A stretch of 64,000 nucleotides of DNA. Origin: Nocardia pneumoniae NBRC 100136. Its GTDB lineage: Bacteria > Actinomycetota > Actinomycetes > Mycobacteriales > Mycobacteriaceae. The stretch is taken from positions 62,001 through 126,000 of the forward strand of contig NZ_BAGF01000041.1 in NCBI RefSeq assembly GCF_000308755.1, in the 5' to 3' direction. The notes under the pieces were generated by a model. It had not been told where the DNA came from. It worked only from the letters and a program-made list of their open reading frames with translations, and made no database searches. Of the stretch, positions 29,775-38,617 are shown piece after piece. Made by a program: the position numbers and the translations under genes. Numbering within the stretch: position 1 is the stretch's first letter; every line of letters starts with the position of its first letter.

Positions 29775-31340
29775 TCACCTCGATGGTGTCGATCGGGGGT
29801 TGCTGTCCAGACTGGATTTCTGAATCTTGCCAGCCGGGGTGAGCGGTAGCTCCTCTCGAATCATGATCTCTTTCGGGACCTTGTAGTCGGCTATGCGTGC
29901 GGCACAGAAGGCTTTGAGATCCCCTTCGGCGGTCTCGGCGCCCGGAGCGAGAACGACATAGTAGCGGCCGATCTCGCCCAGAACGGGGTCGGGAACACCG
30001 ACTCCGGCCGCCATGACGACGGCGGGATGTGCTGTCAGGACGTTTTCCACTTCGACCGGGTAGATGTTGAACCCACCTTGGACGAACATCTCTTTGGCCC
30101 GCCCCCGCAACGCGATCGAGCCCTGTGTGGACACGCAGGCCATGTCACCGGTGTGCAGCCAGCCTTCGTCGATCACGTCGGCGGTCTCGTGCGGCATGTT
30201 GCGGTAACCGCCCATGAGCGACGGGGAACGGACCAGGAGTTCGCCGGTTTGCCCGATCGGAACTTCGATTCCGGCGCTGTCGGCGATTTTCATCTCCACA
30301 CCTGCGAGCGGCCGCCCTATCGAGTGCGCGAGGGTATCGCGGTCGTCGTCCCAAGAGGTCATGACGACCGCTCCGGAGGTTTCACTCAGCCCGTAAAGGT
30401 TCATCACGGTGGCGTTCGGAAATCTGGTGGTGAGCCGCTCGAGCAAGGAGGGTTCGGCGTTGGCGCCCCCGGTGACGACCAGCCGCACCTTCGATGTGTC
30501 GACCATGTCGAGTTCCGGGCGATTGAGCAGCAGCGTATGCATCGTGGGTACCCCGAGCCAGAGGGTGAGATCAGCAGTCCCGAAGAGAGCCGCGATCTCG
30601 CGAGGATCGAAGGTCTCCAGCAGGATCACGCGGGCGTGTGCGACGAGGGCGGCCAGCACGCAACACGTTATTCCGCTGACGTGGTTGAGCGGGACCGCGG
30701 CCGGGAGCACGTCGCGGTTGTGCAGCCGCATGTGCCGCGCCTGGGCTTGCGCCGCGGCGAGCTGACTGCCGTGGGTGAGGGTCGCGCCCTTGGGTTTCCC
30801 GGTTGTCCCCGAGGTGTAGATGATCATGACCGGGTCGAGCGGGGTGACCGCCGCCTCGGCTTCGGCGAGTCGTCGGTCGCCGGTTGGCGCCTCCAGCAGC
30901 TCATCGAACGTCGCGTCGCCTCCTTCGCCGAAGGTCACCACGGTTTCCAGCTGTGGAAGGCCGGGACGAAGCTTCGCGAGGACCGAGAGGAAGTCGGTGC
31001 CCTCATGGGACGGCACGGTGATCACCATGCGCGCACCCGAATCGCTGATGATATGAGCGAGCTCGGTTTCCCGGTAGCGCACACTCAGCCCCACCAGGAC
31101 CGCACCGATTTTGGCCGCCGCGAAGTACACGGCGATCCAGTCGGGTGTCGTCGTGCTGAGAACGGCAACGCGGTCGCCGGGCCTGATCCTCTTGCGCAGC
31201 AGTCCCGCCGCGATCCGATCGGACCGCTCATTCATCTCGCGGAAGGTCCATTCCCGATCCTTGAAGACCCATCCCACGGATGACGAGGCGGCGTCGGCGG
31301 CGCTCGCGAGAAGGTCGTGAATCCGTTGCACGGTCATCAC
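29775..31340 (-). CDS. Acyl-CoA synthetase / AMP-dependent ligase
   Basis: 521 residues of the adenylate-forming superfamily. The P-loop-like motif IIYTSGTTGKPKGATLTHG, A5 motif NLYGLSETSG, A7 GWLHTGDMA and A10 PLTPAGKIQKSSL with the catalytic Lys are all present. It activates a carboxylic acid, probably a fatty or aromatic acid, as the acyl-CoA. It lies 6 bases after an alpha/beta hydrolase and shares its promoter region, controlled by a divergent TetR gene with visible operators. Two adjacent ATGs (31340, 31337) are possible starts. Confidence 0.92.
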   Translation of the reverse strand: MMTVQRIHDLLASAADAASSSVGWVFKDREWTFREMNERSDRIAAGLLRKRIRPGDRVAVLSTTTPDWIAVYFAAAKIGAVLVGLSVRYRETELAHIISDSGARMVITVPSHEGTDFLSVLAKLRPGLPQLETVVTFGEGGDATFDELLEAPTGDRRLAEAEAAVTPLDPVMIIYTSGTTGKPKGATLTHGSQLAAAQAQARHMRLHNRDVLPAAVPLNHVSGITCCVLAALVAHARVILLETFDPREIAALFGTADLTLWLGVPTMHTLLLNRPELDMVDTSKVRLVVTGGANAEPSLLERLTTRFPNATVMNLYGLSETSGAVVMTSWDDDRDTLAHSIGRPLAGVEMKIADSAGIEVPIGQTGELLVRSPSLMGGYRNMPHETADVIDEGWLHTGDMACVSTQGSIALRGRAKEMFVQGGFNIYPVEVENVLTAHPAVVMAAGVGVPDPVLGEIGRYYVVLAPGAETAEGDLKAFCAARIADYKVPKEIMIREELPLTPAGKIQKSSLDSNPRSTPSR

Positions 31341-31346
31341 CTCTCG

Positions 31347-32234
31347 TCACACGCCCGGCCGCAGGTGGGTGCGAAGAAAGGTGATCTGATCGGCGACGAT
31401 CCGTTCGACCTGCGGCGGATGGTAGACGGTGAAGTGGTCGGCGTCGTAGTGCTCGAGGACGGCCGCGGGCGCCGTCGCGGCGACTCGCTCCACGATCGCG
31501 GGATCGATGAGGTTCTCGCGGTCGCTCGCGCAGATCAGCAACGGGCACCGCACCCGCGAGGCCGCCGCCGCGGCGTTGTAGAACAGCATGCCCAGCCCCG
31601 ATGCTGCCGTGATCCGGTTGTCGAACCGGTAGCCCGGCGGCGTCACAGACTGCCAGCCCTCCAGCGCGCCAGGCTGGTTGACGAACGCCAACTCACCCGG
31701 CTTGCCGACCAGCGGAACGTACCGCCGTGGCAGACGCAGTGTGGCGCGAACGAGATCGGACAGTATCGGCACGGTGAACCGGTGAAGATGCCGCACTCCT
31801 GCTCGGGCGACGACGGCCCGCCCGCTGAGGACGGGACATTGCACGACTGCCGCGACCAGCTCGGGATGGCGGGCCGCGGCGGCGACCACGTGGCTGGCGC
31901 CGAAAGACGTTCCCCACAGCGCGACTCGGGTCGAGTCGAGTTCGGGACGGGATCGGACGAAGGCGAGTGCGGAGTCGACGTCGCGGGCGTAACGGCGCTG
32001 GCTGACCAGCTGCCGCGGTTGCCCACCCGATTCGCCGAGGTGACGGAAGTCGAAGGCCACCACGGCCAGCCCGGCCTCGGAGAACCACTTCTCGTATTGG
32101 CCGAGCATCATCTCGTGCGTCGCGCCACCGCCGTGCACCAGCACGACCACAGGATGCGGTCCCGGCCCGTCCGGCAGGGTCAGCCAGGCCGCACACTCGT
32201 CACGACCGGAGGGAAAGCTGGTACGGATGGTCAT
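31347..32234 (-). CDS. Alpha/beta hydrolase
   Basis: 295 residues. The oxyanion region VVLVHGGGATHE, nucleophile elbow LWGTSFGAS (Ser) and a late AsP/His pair (ASDRENLIDPA and DADHFTVYHPP) complete a catalytic triad. It resembles dienelactone hydrolase/S9-like esterases. ATG 32234 has a GAGGTGTG ribosome site; a TTG 15 bases upstream is less likely. It forms an operon with the acyl-CoA synthetase, suggesting release of an acid that is then activated. Confidence 0.88.
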   Translation of the reverse strand: MTIRTSFPSGRDECAAWLTLPDGPGPHPVVVLVHGGGATHEMMLGQYEKWFSEAGLAVVAFDFRHLGESGGQPRQLVSQRRYARDVDSALAFVRSRPELDSTRVALWGTSFGASHVVAAAARHPELVAAVVQCPVLSGRAVVARAGVRHLHRFTVPILSDLVRATLRLPRRYVPLVGKPGELAFVNQPGALEGWQSVTPPGYRFDNRITAASGLGMLFYNAAAAASRVRCPLLICASDRENLIDPAIVERVAATAPAAVLEHYDADHFTVYHPPQVERIVADQITFLRTHLRPGV

Positions 32235-32249
32235 CACACCTCGATTCAA

Positions 32250-32293
32250 GTACGTTGTACGTTAACGGTGACAGTTAAACACGTACGACGTAC
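32250..32293. promoter_or_regulatory. Pair of GTAC-N3-GTAC operators
   Basis: GTACGTTGTAC (32250-32260) and GTACGACGTAC (32283-32293) lie between the hydrolase and the divergent TetR gene. The second is a perfect palindrome. The same core occurs upstream of the TetR gene at 40369, whose recognition helix is nearly identical. Confidence 0.65.
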
Positions 32294-32310
32294 TTAAACA
32301 AGGAGGGGTC

Positions 32311-32949
32311 TTGCCTGCGCCCAGGAAGTTCACCCATGAGCAACTGCGGGCCGCGGCTCTTGCGCTGGTCGACCAGCACGGACTCACCGGGCTCACGATG
32401 CGCAGCCTCGCTGCCGAACTGGGCACCGGTGCGATGACGATCTACAACTACGTCGACGGGCGCGAGGGGCTCGAGCATCTCGTCACCGAAGCCGTGATGT
32501 CCGAAGCGCGGTGGACCGTCGAGCCGGATGCGGAGTGGGGGCAGGAGGTAACCGCGATCGCGGAAGGACTCTGGCGCACCGTACGTGCCCATCCGCACGC
32601 TATCCCGCTGATCCTGACCCGGCGCAGTGTCGACGAAACGACTCTCGCGCCCGCGGAGGCGCTGCTGCGAGCTCTGGCCCGCAGTGGCCGATCCGACGGG
32701 GAACTACTCGTCGCCTTCCGCGCGGTGTCCGCGTTCATCACCGGATTCGCGCAAGCCGAACTCACCGGCCCGCTCTCGACCGAGCGCGGCGACGACCTCA
32801 CGTCCATCACCGACCGAATCGCGGTGCTGCCGTCCGACCGGTTCGCGAAGCTGATCGAGATCTCTCGCGCCGCCGTCGACAGCGATCCGGAAACCGAATT
32901 CCGTGCGGGCCTGGACATCGTCCTCGCGGGTTTGGGCTGGCACGCGTAA
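32311..32949 (+). CDS. TetR-family regulator of the acyl-CoA ligase/hydrolase pair
   Basis: 212 residues. The helix-turn-helix reads MRSLAAELGTGAMTIYNYV, of the TetR (class with TetR_C-type effector domain) subgroup. TTG 32311 is the start, supported by AGGAGGGG just upstream. Divergent from the hydrolase with two operator dyads between, so it likely represses both directions until a ligand, perhaps the hydrolase substrate, binds. Confidence 0.85.
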   Translation: MPAPRKFTHEQLRAAALALVDQHGLTGLTMRSLAAELGTGAMTIYNYVDGREGLEHLVTEAVMSEARWTVEPDAEWGQEVTAIAEGLWRTVRAHPHAIPLILTRRSVDETTLAPAEALLRALARSGRSDGELLVAFRAVSAFITGFAQAELTGPLSTERGDDLTSITDRIAVLPSDRFAKLIEISRAAVDSDPETEFRAGLDIVLAGLGWHA

Positions 32950-32995
32950 ACCGCTCGGGCGCCAGGCATCTCGCGGATGTCCGGAAACGAACGGG

Positions 32996-33676
32996 TCAGG
33001 ACCCGAAACTCGATCCGGATTCACGTGGGACCACCAGGCCGGATTCGTAGGCGAAGACCACGAGTTGGGCGCGGTCGCGGGCGTTCAGCTTGGTCATGGC
33101 TCGGTTGATGTGGGTTTTCGCCGTCAGCGGACTGATCACCATGTGGTCGGCGATCTCGTCGTTGGACAGGCCCTGCGCGACCAGGGCCACGGCCTCGCGT
33201 TCGCGATTGGTCAGTTCGTCCAGCCCCGTGCCGGTGCGCGGGCCGGGCGGCTGGGTGACGTACCGATTGATCAGCCTGCGGGTGATCGACGGTGCGAGCA
33301 GGGCATCGCCGCGGGCGGCGACGCGCACGGAGTGGAGGAAGTCATCCGGGTGGATGTCCTTGACGAGGAATCCGGCGGCCCCGGCGCGCAGCGCGTTGAA
33401 GACGTACTCGTCCAAGCCGTAGTTGGTCAGGATGACGACGTGCACTCCGGCCAGGGCCGGATCCGCGGCGATGCGCCGGGTGGCCTCGATGCCGTCGACG
33501 ACCGGCATCTGGATGTCGATGAGCGCGATGTCGGGCAGGTGCTGCCTGGCCAGCGCCAGCCCTTCGCTTCCGTCGGCGGCCTCGGCCACCACCTCGATGT
33601 CGTCCTCGAGCTCGAGGAGCGCGCGGAATCCGCTGCGAATGAGCGGCTGGTCGTCGACCAGCAGGACACGGATCAT
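32996..33676 (-). CDS. NarL/FixJ-family response regulator
   Basis: 226 residues. The receiver domain has the phospho-acceptor Asp in LIDIQMPVVDG and the Lys in VKDIHPDDF; the C-terminal LuxR helix-turn-helix is LTNREREAVALVAQGLSNDE. It overlaps the sensor kinase stop/start by four bases, forming a two-component pair. The membrane protein gene at 34995, divergent from the kinase, is the natural target candidate. Confidence 0.93.
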   Translation of the reverse strand: MIRVLLVDDQPLIRSGFRALLELEDDIEVVAEAADGSEGLALARQHLPDIALIDIQMPVVDGIEATRRIAADPALAGVHVVILTNYGLDEYVFNALRAGAAGFLVKDIHPDDFLHSVRVAARGDALLAPSITRRLINRYVTQPPGPRTGTGLDELTNREREAVALVAQGLSNDEIADHMVISPLTAKTHINRAMTKLNARDRAQLVVFAYESGLVVPRESGSSFGS

Positions 33677-34779
33677 GACGTGCGGTCCACGGGTAGCTCG
33701 GCTTGTACGGAGAAGCCGCCTTGGCGGCGCGGTGCTGCCCGCAGGCGGCCGCCGAGGGCGCTGACCCGTTCCCGCATCCCGAGCAGCCCTACGCCGGGCA
33801 CCACCGGGGTGTCCGCGGTGGCCTTGCCGTCGTCATCGACCTGTACGACCAGGGCGTCAGGGCGGTAGTCGATCCGGACCGACGCCGTCGCCGCGGCGGC
33901 GTGCCTGGTGATGTTGGTCAGCGACTCCTGAACGATCCGGTAGACGGTCCGGTCCACCGCGGCGGGCACGTCCTGGCGTTGTCCTTCGATCGTCAGCGTC
34001 GCGTCCAGACCGGTCGAACGGGCCCGCTGCACCAGGTCCGGCAGGTGGGCGAGCCCATGCGGCGGGCTTTTGCCGTCGTCGCGCAGCGCCTCCAGGGTCG
34101 CTCGCAGTTCCCGGGCCGCCTCCCGACCGGCCTCCCGGATCGCCAGCAGAGCCTCCGGGACCTCTTCGCCCCGCTTGCGGGCCACGTGGACGGCGGCTTC
34201 GGACTGCACCTTGATGACCGAGATCTGGTGCGTGAGCGAATCGTGCAGCTCTCGCGCGATGTGCAGCCGCTCCTCGTCGGCGCGGCGGCGGGCGGTCTCC
34301 TCCCGGGTGCGCTCGGCCTCGTCCGCCCGCCGCTCGGCCTGCCGCAGCGCTTCCCCCGCCGCGCCCGCCGCGATCAACCACGCCAGCTCGAGAGCGCCTC
34401 GGGCCTGCGCGAACGCCTCGCCCAGATCGTGCAAGGAGGCCAGGACCGCGAACGGGAGAGCGGCCAGCAAGGTCACCGACGCCGCCACCGTGATCATGCG
34501 ATGCCCCGCCCGCACGGCGGCGTACACCGCGACCAGAAACGCGACGGCGGGCACGTCGAAACCGACCGCCTGATAACCCAGCGCGCACAACCCCGTCACC
34601 GCCAGCACGGGGACCGGAGCCCAGCGGCGGGCGGCCAATGCCAGACCGCCGGTTATCAGCAACGCGTAGCCCAGTGGGTCGAGATCCGTGGGGGAGTGCT
34701 GCTTGGACAGCCCGACGACCAGCAGGATCGCCGCCACACCAATGGCGATCGCCCAGTCTCCGACCCGTCCTCTGTGCAT
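33673..34779 (-). CDS. Sensor histidine kinase, HisKA_3 type
   Basis: 368 residues. About five N-terminal transmembrane helices, then a coiled-coil (residues about 145-175), the dimerisation/phosphotransfer motif RELHDSLTHQISVIK with the phospho-His, and an ATPase domain with VQESLTNITRHA and GVGLLGMRERV. The family resembles DesK/LiaS-like kinases sensing membrane state. ATG 34779; overlaps the regulator gene by ATGA. Confidence 0.93.
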   Translation of the reverse strand: MHRGRVGDWAIAIGVAAILLVVGLSKQHSPTDLDPLGYALLITGGLALAARRWAPVPVLAVTGLCALGYQAVGFDVPAVAFLVAVYAAVRAGHRMITVAASVTLLAALPFAVLASLHDLGEAFAQARGALELAWLIAAGAAGEALRQAERRADEAERTREETARRRADEERLHIARELHDSLTHQISVIKVQSEAAVHVARKRGEEVPEALLAIREAGREAARELRATLEALRDDGKSPPHGLAHLPDLVQRARSTGLDATLTIEGQRQDVPAAVDRTVYRIVQESLTNITRHAAAATASVRIDYRPDALVVQVDDDGKATADTPVVPGVGLLGMRERVSALGGRLRAAPRRQGGFSVQAELPVDRTS

Positions 34780-34994
34780 GCGTGCACCCTAGCCGGATGT
34801 TCGCGCGGGCGAATCCCGCGCACAGATGATCGTCCGCCTACCGCAGGCGCGGTATCTTCCTGGCTCCCGCGGCATCCACGGCAGCCGACTACCGCATCGG
34901 CAGCAGTGCGAATCGACCACGGCGGGAGGACGACCGGCGGTGGGTCCACCGGACATGATCAAGCCAGTTCCACTCGTAGAAGGAGAAGCGCCTC

Positions 34995-35417
34995 ATGTCC
35001 GTCCGTCACCTGATTGCCGTCGCGGCAGCCGCTCTGCTCGCAGAATTCGCGCTTGCCGCGCCGGCGGCCGCGTACGTCTCGGCCCAGTCTGCCGCCGCCG
35101 ATCCATACTCCCTGACCACCGGGCGACTCGTGGGCGCCGTGGCCGCACTGGTGGCGTTGGGCGGTGCGGTCATCGGTGGTCTGGCCGTGGCGCGCCCGGC
35201 CGGTCGTAACGGCAGCCGCACCGGGAATAAGAGGGCCATCGTGGCCCTGGTTGCGGGGCTGACCGGAGTGGTCCTCGGTGGTCTGGTCGTGGCCGCCGCC
35301 GACGGTGGTCCCGGCACCGGCGGCGGAATCGTCGGTGGCTTCGCGGCCCTGGTCATCGGGTTGATCGCCACGGTCCTCGGCTGGCTAGCTTTGGCCCGCT
35401 CCCGCCGCACCGCGTGA
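34995..35417 (+). CDS. Small membrane protein, DUF6223-like
   Basis: 140 residues: a signal-like first helix ending at AAPAAAYVS, then three hydrophobic segments (LVGAVAALVALGGAVIGGLAV, IVALVAGLTGVVLGGLVVAA and FAALVIGLIATVLGWLALA). It resembles the DUF6223 proteins I recall from actinobacteria; that assignment is from memory. A good GAAGGAGAAG ribosome site precedes ATG 34995. Its place beside a two-component system suggests it is regulated by, or part of, that sensor. Confidence 0.7.
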   Translation: MSVRHLIAVAAAALLAEFALAAPAAAYVSAQSAAADPYSLTTGRLVGAVAALVALGGAVIGGLAVARPAGRNGSRTGNKRAIVALVAGLTGVVLGGLVVAAADGGPGTGGGIVGGFAALVIGLIATVLGWLALARSRRTA

Positions 35418-35463
35418 CCGCCCGGCGCCCCGGCCGCTACGTGGTCGGCAGTACCTGGCATAC

Positions 35464-35586
35464 GTGTTCGCGTTGCCCGGCCTCATCTTCGGCGTTCTCG
35501 GCTGCGTCGGGCTGCGAAAAGGCAAGGTAATGGCGATCACCGGCTCGATATTGTGCCTGCTGGCGTTCTCGGCTGTTCAGATGTGA
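35464..35586 (+). pseudogene. C-terminal remnant of a small membrane protein
   Basis: Reading from GTG 35464 gives 40 residues with two hydrophobic stretches around a GLRKGK turn (LPGLIFGVLGCVGL and ITGSILCLLAFSAVQM), resembling the end of small DUF4190-type membrane proteins. The frame is open back into the preceding gene, without a convincing start or ribosome site, so it is probably a truncated relic, not an intact gene. Confidence 0.35.
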
Positions 35587-35689
35587 AGGGCGTATCCCAC
35601 GCCGTGGGGGAAGCTATTCGACCGGCTGTGAGAGGAATGCGAACGCGGACACCAGAAGGCTACGCAGTGCGCGTACTGGGCGTGATTCC

Positions 35690-35866
35690 TCAAGGCTGGC
35701 GGGGCCAATTATTGGGTTGCGCTTGCATGTTCGAGGCCGACATCGCCGTGCGATCGTGTGATGCCCGTGAATACCGGCGGGAGTTGGGATCCCACACCAT
35801 GGCTGCGGCCGCACCGCCGAGCAGGACCACGACAATGGCCACGATTACGACCCACAGCAGTACCAC
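35690..35866 (-). CDS. Small single-helix membrane protein
   Basis: 58 residues from GTG 35866, which has a GAAAGAAG ribosome site. It starts with a strong transmembrane helix (VVLLWVVIVAIVVVLLGGAA) and continues with a polar tail (WDPNSRRYSRASHDR, then NMQAQPNNWPRQP). No family recognised. The flanks (35587-35689 and 35867-36094) hold nothing I can identify. Confidence 0.45.
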   Translation of the reverse strand: MVLLWVVIVAIVVVLLGGAAAAMVWDPNSRRYSRASHDRTAMSASNMQAQPNNWPRQP

Positions 35867-36094
35867 AAGCTACTTCTTTCCAGTCGTCCCCGTCCGCACC
35901 GTATAGCTTGTTATGCCAAGGCGGACAATTGCTTTCGTGTTCGCCAGCATTCTTTACAGGCTGGGGGACCGCCGCGACTCGGGGCGAAGATTCTGTGGTG
36001 TCACAGCACAACGTGCTCCCGAGGTTTGGGATACGTCGGGTAACGGATACGGGTGCCGCAGGCTCGAAGAGCGATGGCTTCGTCCCGGCCGCGG

Positions 36095-36718
36095 TCAGGA
36101 CGAGACGGCGACCACCGTGCCGCAGGTGCGCGCATCGTCGATGGCGCCGAGAAGATAATCGGCAAGATCGGCTCGCGAGGTGCGCGGACCGACCTTCCCG
36201 TCAGCGCCCACCGAGACACGCAGACGGCCGCTGACGGGTGCGTCGGTCAATCCGGTGGGGCGGACGGCTGTCCAGCGTAGATCGCTGTGCGCGAGCAGGT
36301 GTTCCATCCGAGCCATGTCGGAGTAGGCGTGCCGCATGACTCGACGCAGGACGGCGGCGAGGAGCCTGGTGCCCGGCCCGGCATCGGCTGGCACACCCAG
36401 TCCCGCCGAGGAGATCACCAGAAGCCGCCCCGCCGGGGGCATGGCGGCGATGATCTCGGCGGCGCTGGTGGAGTAGACGGTCGTGGGTCCGCGCCCGGTG
36501 GCACCGAGCGCGGAGATCACGGCGTCGTGCTGGTCGAGCAGTCCGGTCAATGCTCCCGGGGTGCACGGATCGGCCGTGACCACGGTCAATCCGGGTGCGG
36601 GAGCCAGCTGTGCGGGCCGCCGGACAATCGCGGTGACGCGATGCCCTCGGGCCAGGGCCCGGTCGACCACGATCCGCCCGGTGCGACCGGTGGCGCCGAG
36701 AACAGCGATGGTGGCCAT
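36095..36718 (-). CDS. NAD(P)-binding oxidoreductase, NmrA/BVR-B-like
   Basis: 207 residues with the dinucleotide loop LGATGRTGR and later VISSAGLGVP; no classical Tyr-x3-Lys site. Related to the protein at 25909 (both share the pattern MxxMEhLLxxSDLxWTxVRPxxL). ATG 36718 shares one base with the stop of the SgcJ-like gene upstream (TGATG), so the two are translationally coupled, and the chain extends back through the SDR pseudogene to 38521. Confidence 0.82.
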   Translation of the reverse strand: MATIAVLGATGRTGRIVVDRALARGHRVTAIVRRPAQLAPAPGLTVVTADPCTPGALTGLLDQHDAVISALGATGRGPTTVYSTSAAEIIAAMPPAGRLLVISSAGLGVPADAGPGTRLLAAVLRRVMRHAYSDMARMEHLLAHSDLRWTAVRPTGLTDAPVSGRLRVSVGADGKVGPRTSRADLADYLLGAIDDARTCGTVVAVSS

Positions 36719-37155
36719 CAGTGCGCCGCGGGTCGGGTGGCGGGCTGGAACTGGAAGGACACGGCCTCCATGAGCGGTTTGTGCTGTGTCTTCTGCACGG
36801 CCGCGATGCGCCAGTGTCCGTCGGCGTCGCGGATGACGGTGTAGGTGGCAAGTTTGCCGAGCTTCTTGGGCTGTCCCTTCGAGGATTCACCGCGTGCCAC
36901 GACGACGGCGGTGTCCGCGCCGTAGCGGCGGATTTCGAGGATCTCGAGGGTCAGACGCGTGTTCTTCAGGAAGCTGTCGAACAGGGCTTGGTGGGCGCGG
37001 CCGATCTCCTCGCCGCCGTGGTAGACGGTGCCGACGTAGGTGACGTCGGTGGCGTCGGCGGTGAAGCAGGCGCCGTAGGCGGTGCCGTCGCCGCGATTCC
37101 ATGCGTCCTGGCTGCGCTCGATCAGGGCGCGGATGGCGGTGGTGTCGGTGTTCAT
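36718..37155 (-). CDS. SgcJ/EcaC-like NTF2-fold protein
   Basis: 145 residues of the SnoaL/NTF2-like superfamily: an N-terminal helix (IRALIERSQDAWNRGD), then a curved sheet, ending in WRIAAVQKTQHKPLMEAVSF. It is a clear paralogue of the protein at 37883-38521, sharing the ending (M-E-x-V-S-F-x-F-x-P-A-T). Such proteins are found with oxidoreductases and ligand-binding functions; a catalytic role is not evident. It starts at ATG 37155 with a GGAGAACC ribosome site. Confidence 0.8.
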   Translation of the reverse strand: MNTDTTAIRALIERSQDAWNRGDGTAYGACFTADATDVTYVGTVYHGGEEIGRAHQALFDSFLKNTRLTLEILEIRRYGADTAVVVARGESSKGQPKKLGKLATYTVIRDADGHWRIAAVQKTQHKPLMEAVSFQFQPATRPAAH

Positions 37156-37167
37156 GAGGTTCTCCGT

Positions 37168-37886
37168 TCAGTGGGCCAGCAGGGCCAGGGCGGCCCGGCG
37201 GGGTAGCAGTCGCAATGCGGTGGTGAATGCCCGGTTGACCGGGCTGGTGAGGACGACCGGACCGGCCTTGCCGGACAGCGCTTTTCCGGCGCGGTCCACG
37301 ACCTGCTCGGGTGTCTGGACCAGCCAGGGCGGCACATCGGCGGCGGTTTGCGAGGCGGTGGCGGTGACGCCGGGGCATAGGGCAAGCACCCGCACGCCGC
37401 GTGTTCTCTGCTCGTGCCACAGCGTTTCGGAAAACGCCGTGACGAAGGCTTTGGACGCGCTGTAGACGGCGAGGCCGGGTTTCGGGGTGTGCCCGAGCGT
37501 CGAGGACACGTTCACCAGTGCACTTCCGGGTGTGGCGGTGGCGAGGAACGCATGGGCCAACACGACCACCGCCCGGCAGTTCAGATCCAGTACGGTGAGC
37601 GAAGATTCGAGCGCAAGTGCGGCGAAATCACCGTGCGCGGCGGTTCCGGCGCTGTTGATAGCAGCGTATAGCCGCCGCGGCGGAGCCGTTCCGCGACCGC
37701 TTGTAGCCCTTTTTCGGTGCCGAGATCGGCGGCGAGATAGTCGTGCCTGTCACCGAGCTGAGCGATCAGCGCCTCGAGCACGTCGGCCCCGCGTGCCACG
37801 GCGGTCACCGAATATCCCTGCGCCGCGAGCGATACCGCGAAGGCTCGCCCGATTCCCGCGCTGGCGCCGGTCACCAGCGCTCTCAC
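37168..37886 (-). pseudogene. Frameshifted short-chain dehydrogenase
   Basis: Two frames join into one classical SDR. The first (GTG 37886) holds VRALVTGASAGIGRAFAVSL; the second holds VNVSSTLGHTPKPGLAVYSASKAF with the Ser-Tyr-Lys triad (Y-x-x-x-K as YSASK). At about 37659-37661 a single base is missing; restoring it gives TLLINSAGTAAHGDFAALAL, the conserved NAG-like motif. This is either a real inactivating deletion or a sequencing error. Its start overlaps the NTF2-fold gene upstream by GTGA. Confidence 0.8.
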
Positions 37887-38521
37887 CGCTCGGCCTCCGG
37901 CTTCGTCGCCGGATCGAACAGGAACGAGACGCGCTCCATGACCGACTGCCGCTTGGTGTTGTGGAAACTGGCGATCCGCCACTGGCCGTCCGCTTCCCGC
38001 ACCAGCGTGTAGGTCTGGGTCTTGGCCAACTCCGCCGGGCGCTCGTCCTCGTAGCGGTCACCGCGGCTGGTGACGATCGCGACGTCGTCGCCGTAGAAGC
38101 GCACCCCGAGGAAGGAGTCGGCGAGCTTGGTGCCCTTCAGGAATCCCGAGAACAGGGCCCGGTGTGCGTCGGTGAGGTCGCGTCGGCCCGTGTAGTGGGT
38201 GCCCAGAAAGGTGGTGTAGGTGGCGTTTTCGGTGAACGTCGCACCGAATGCGTCGGCGTCGTTGCGGTCCCAGGCCGCGGTCATGGTGGCGATGGTTTCG
38301 CATACCGCCCGCAGCTCGTCGGCGTTGCCGCCGTCGGGGGTGACGGCGGTGCACTCGGCGACACCCGTATTGCGGACGTCCGAGGTCTGGTTCAGCCAGA
38401 CGTATCCGCCGGCGGCGGCGACGCCGAGAGCGAGCGTGGTCGCCGCGAGGGCCCGCACGGCGGTGCGGCGGCGGGACTTGCGGGGGGTGGTCGATTCGAA
38501 GTCCGTGGTGGTCGCGGTCAT
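37883..38521 (-). CDS. Membrane-anchored SgcJ/EcaC-like NTF2-fold protein
   Basis: 212 residues. A basic N-terminus (TPRKSRRRTAVRALA) and one transmembrane helix (LAATTLALGVAAAGGYVWL) place the NTF2-like domain (about 75-212) outside the membrane. The domain ends FHNTKRQSVMERVSFLFDP, matching the soluble paralogue at 36718. First gene of a minus-strand unit (NTF2-anchor, SDR, NTF2, NAD(P)-binding), divergent from a MarR regulator that probably controls it. Confidence 0.8.
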   Translation of the reverse strand: MTATTTDFESTTPRKSRRRTAVRALAATTLALGVAAAGGYVWLNQTSDVRNTGVAECTAVTPDGGNADELRAVCETIATMTAAWDRNDADAFGATFTENATYTTFLGTHYTGRRDLTDAHRALFSGFLKGTKLADSFLGVRFYGDDVAIVTSRGDRYEDERPAELAKTQTYTLVREADGQWRIASFHNTKRQSVMERVSFLFDPATKPEAER

Positions 38522-38547
38522 GGCGGGAACCCTTCGCGTGCTACTCT

Positions 38548-38597
38548 CTGCTTAGAAGAACTATCTGCTTGAAAGAAGTCTCTTCGTTGAGGAAGAG
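38548..38597. promoter_or_regulatory. MarR-type operator region
   Basis: Between the divergent genes there are two direct repeats (CTGCTTAGAAGAA at 38548-38560 and CTGCTTGAAAGAAG from 38565) and an inverted repeat CTCTTC-N6-GAAGAG (38580-38597). The stretch is AT-rich for this genome and lies 20-70 bases upstream of the MarR start. Confidence 0.5.
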
Positions 38598-38617
38598 ATT
38601 AGGAGAAGGGACCAGCC

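Noticed and set aside
32235..32249. TTG start adding five residues to the alpha/beta hydrolase
   Set aside because: ATG 32234 has a clear ribosome site; the extra residues run into the operator region.
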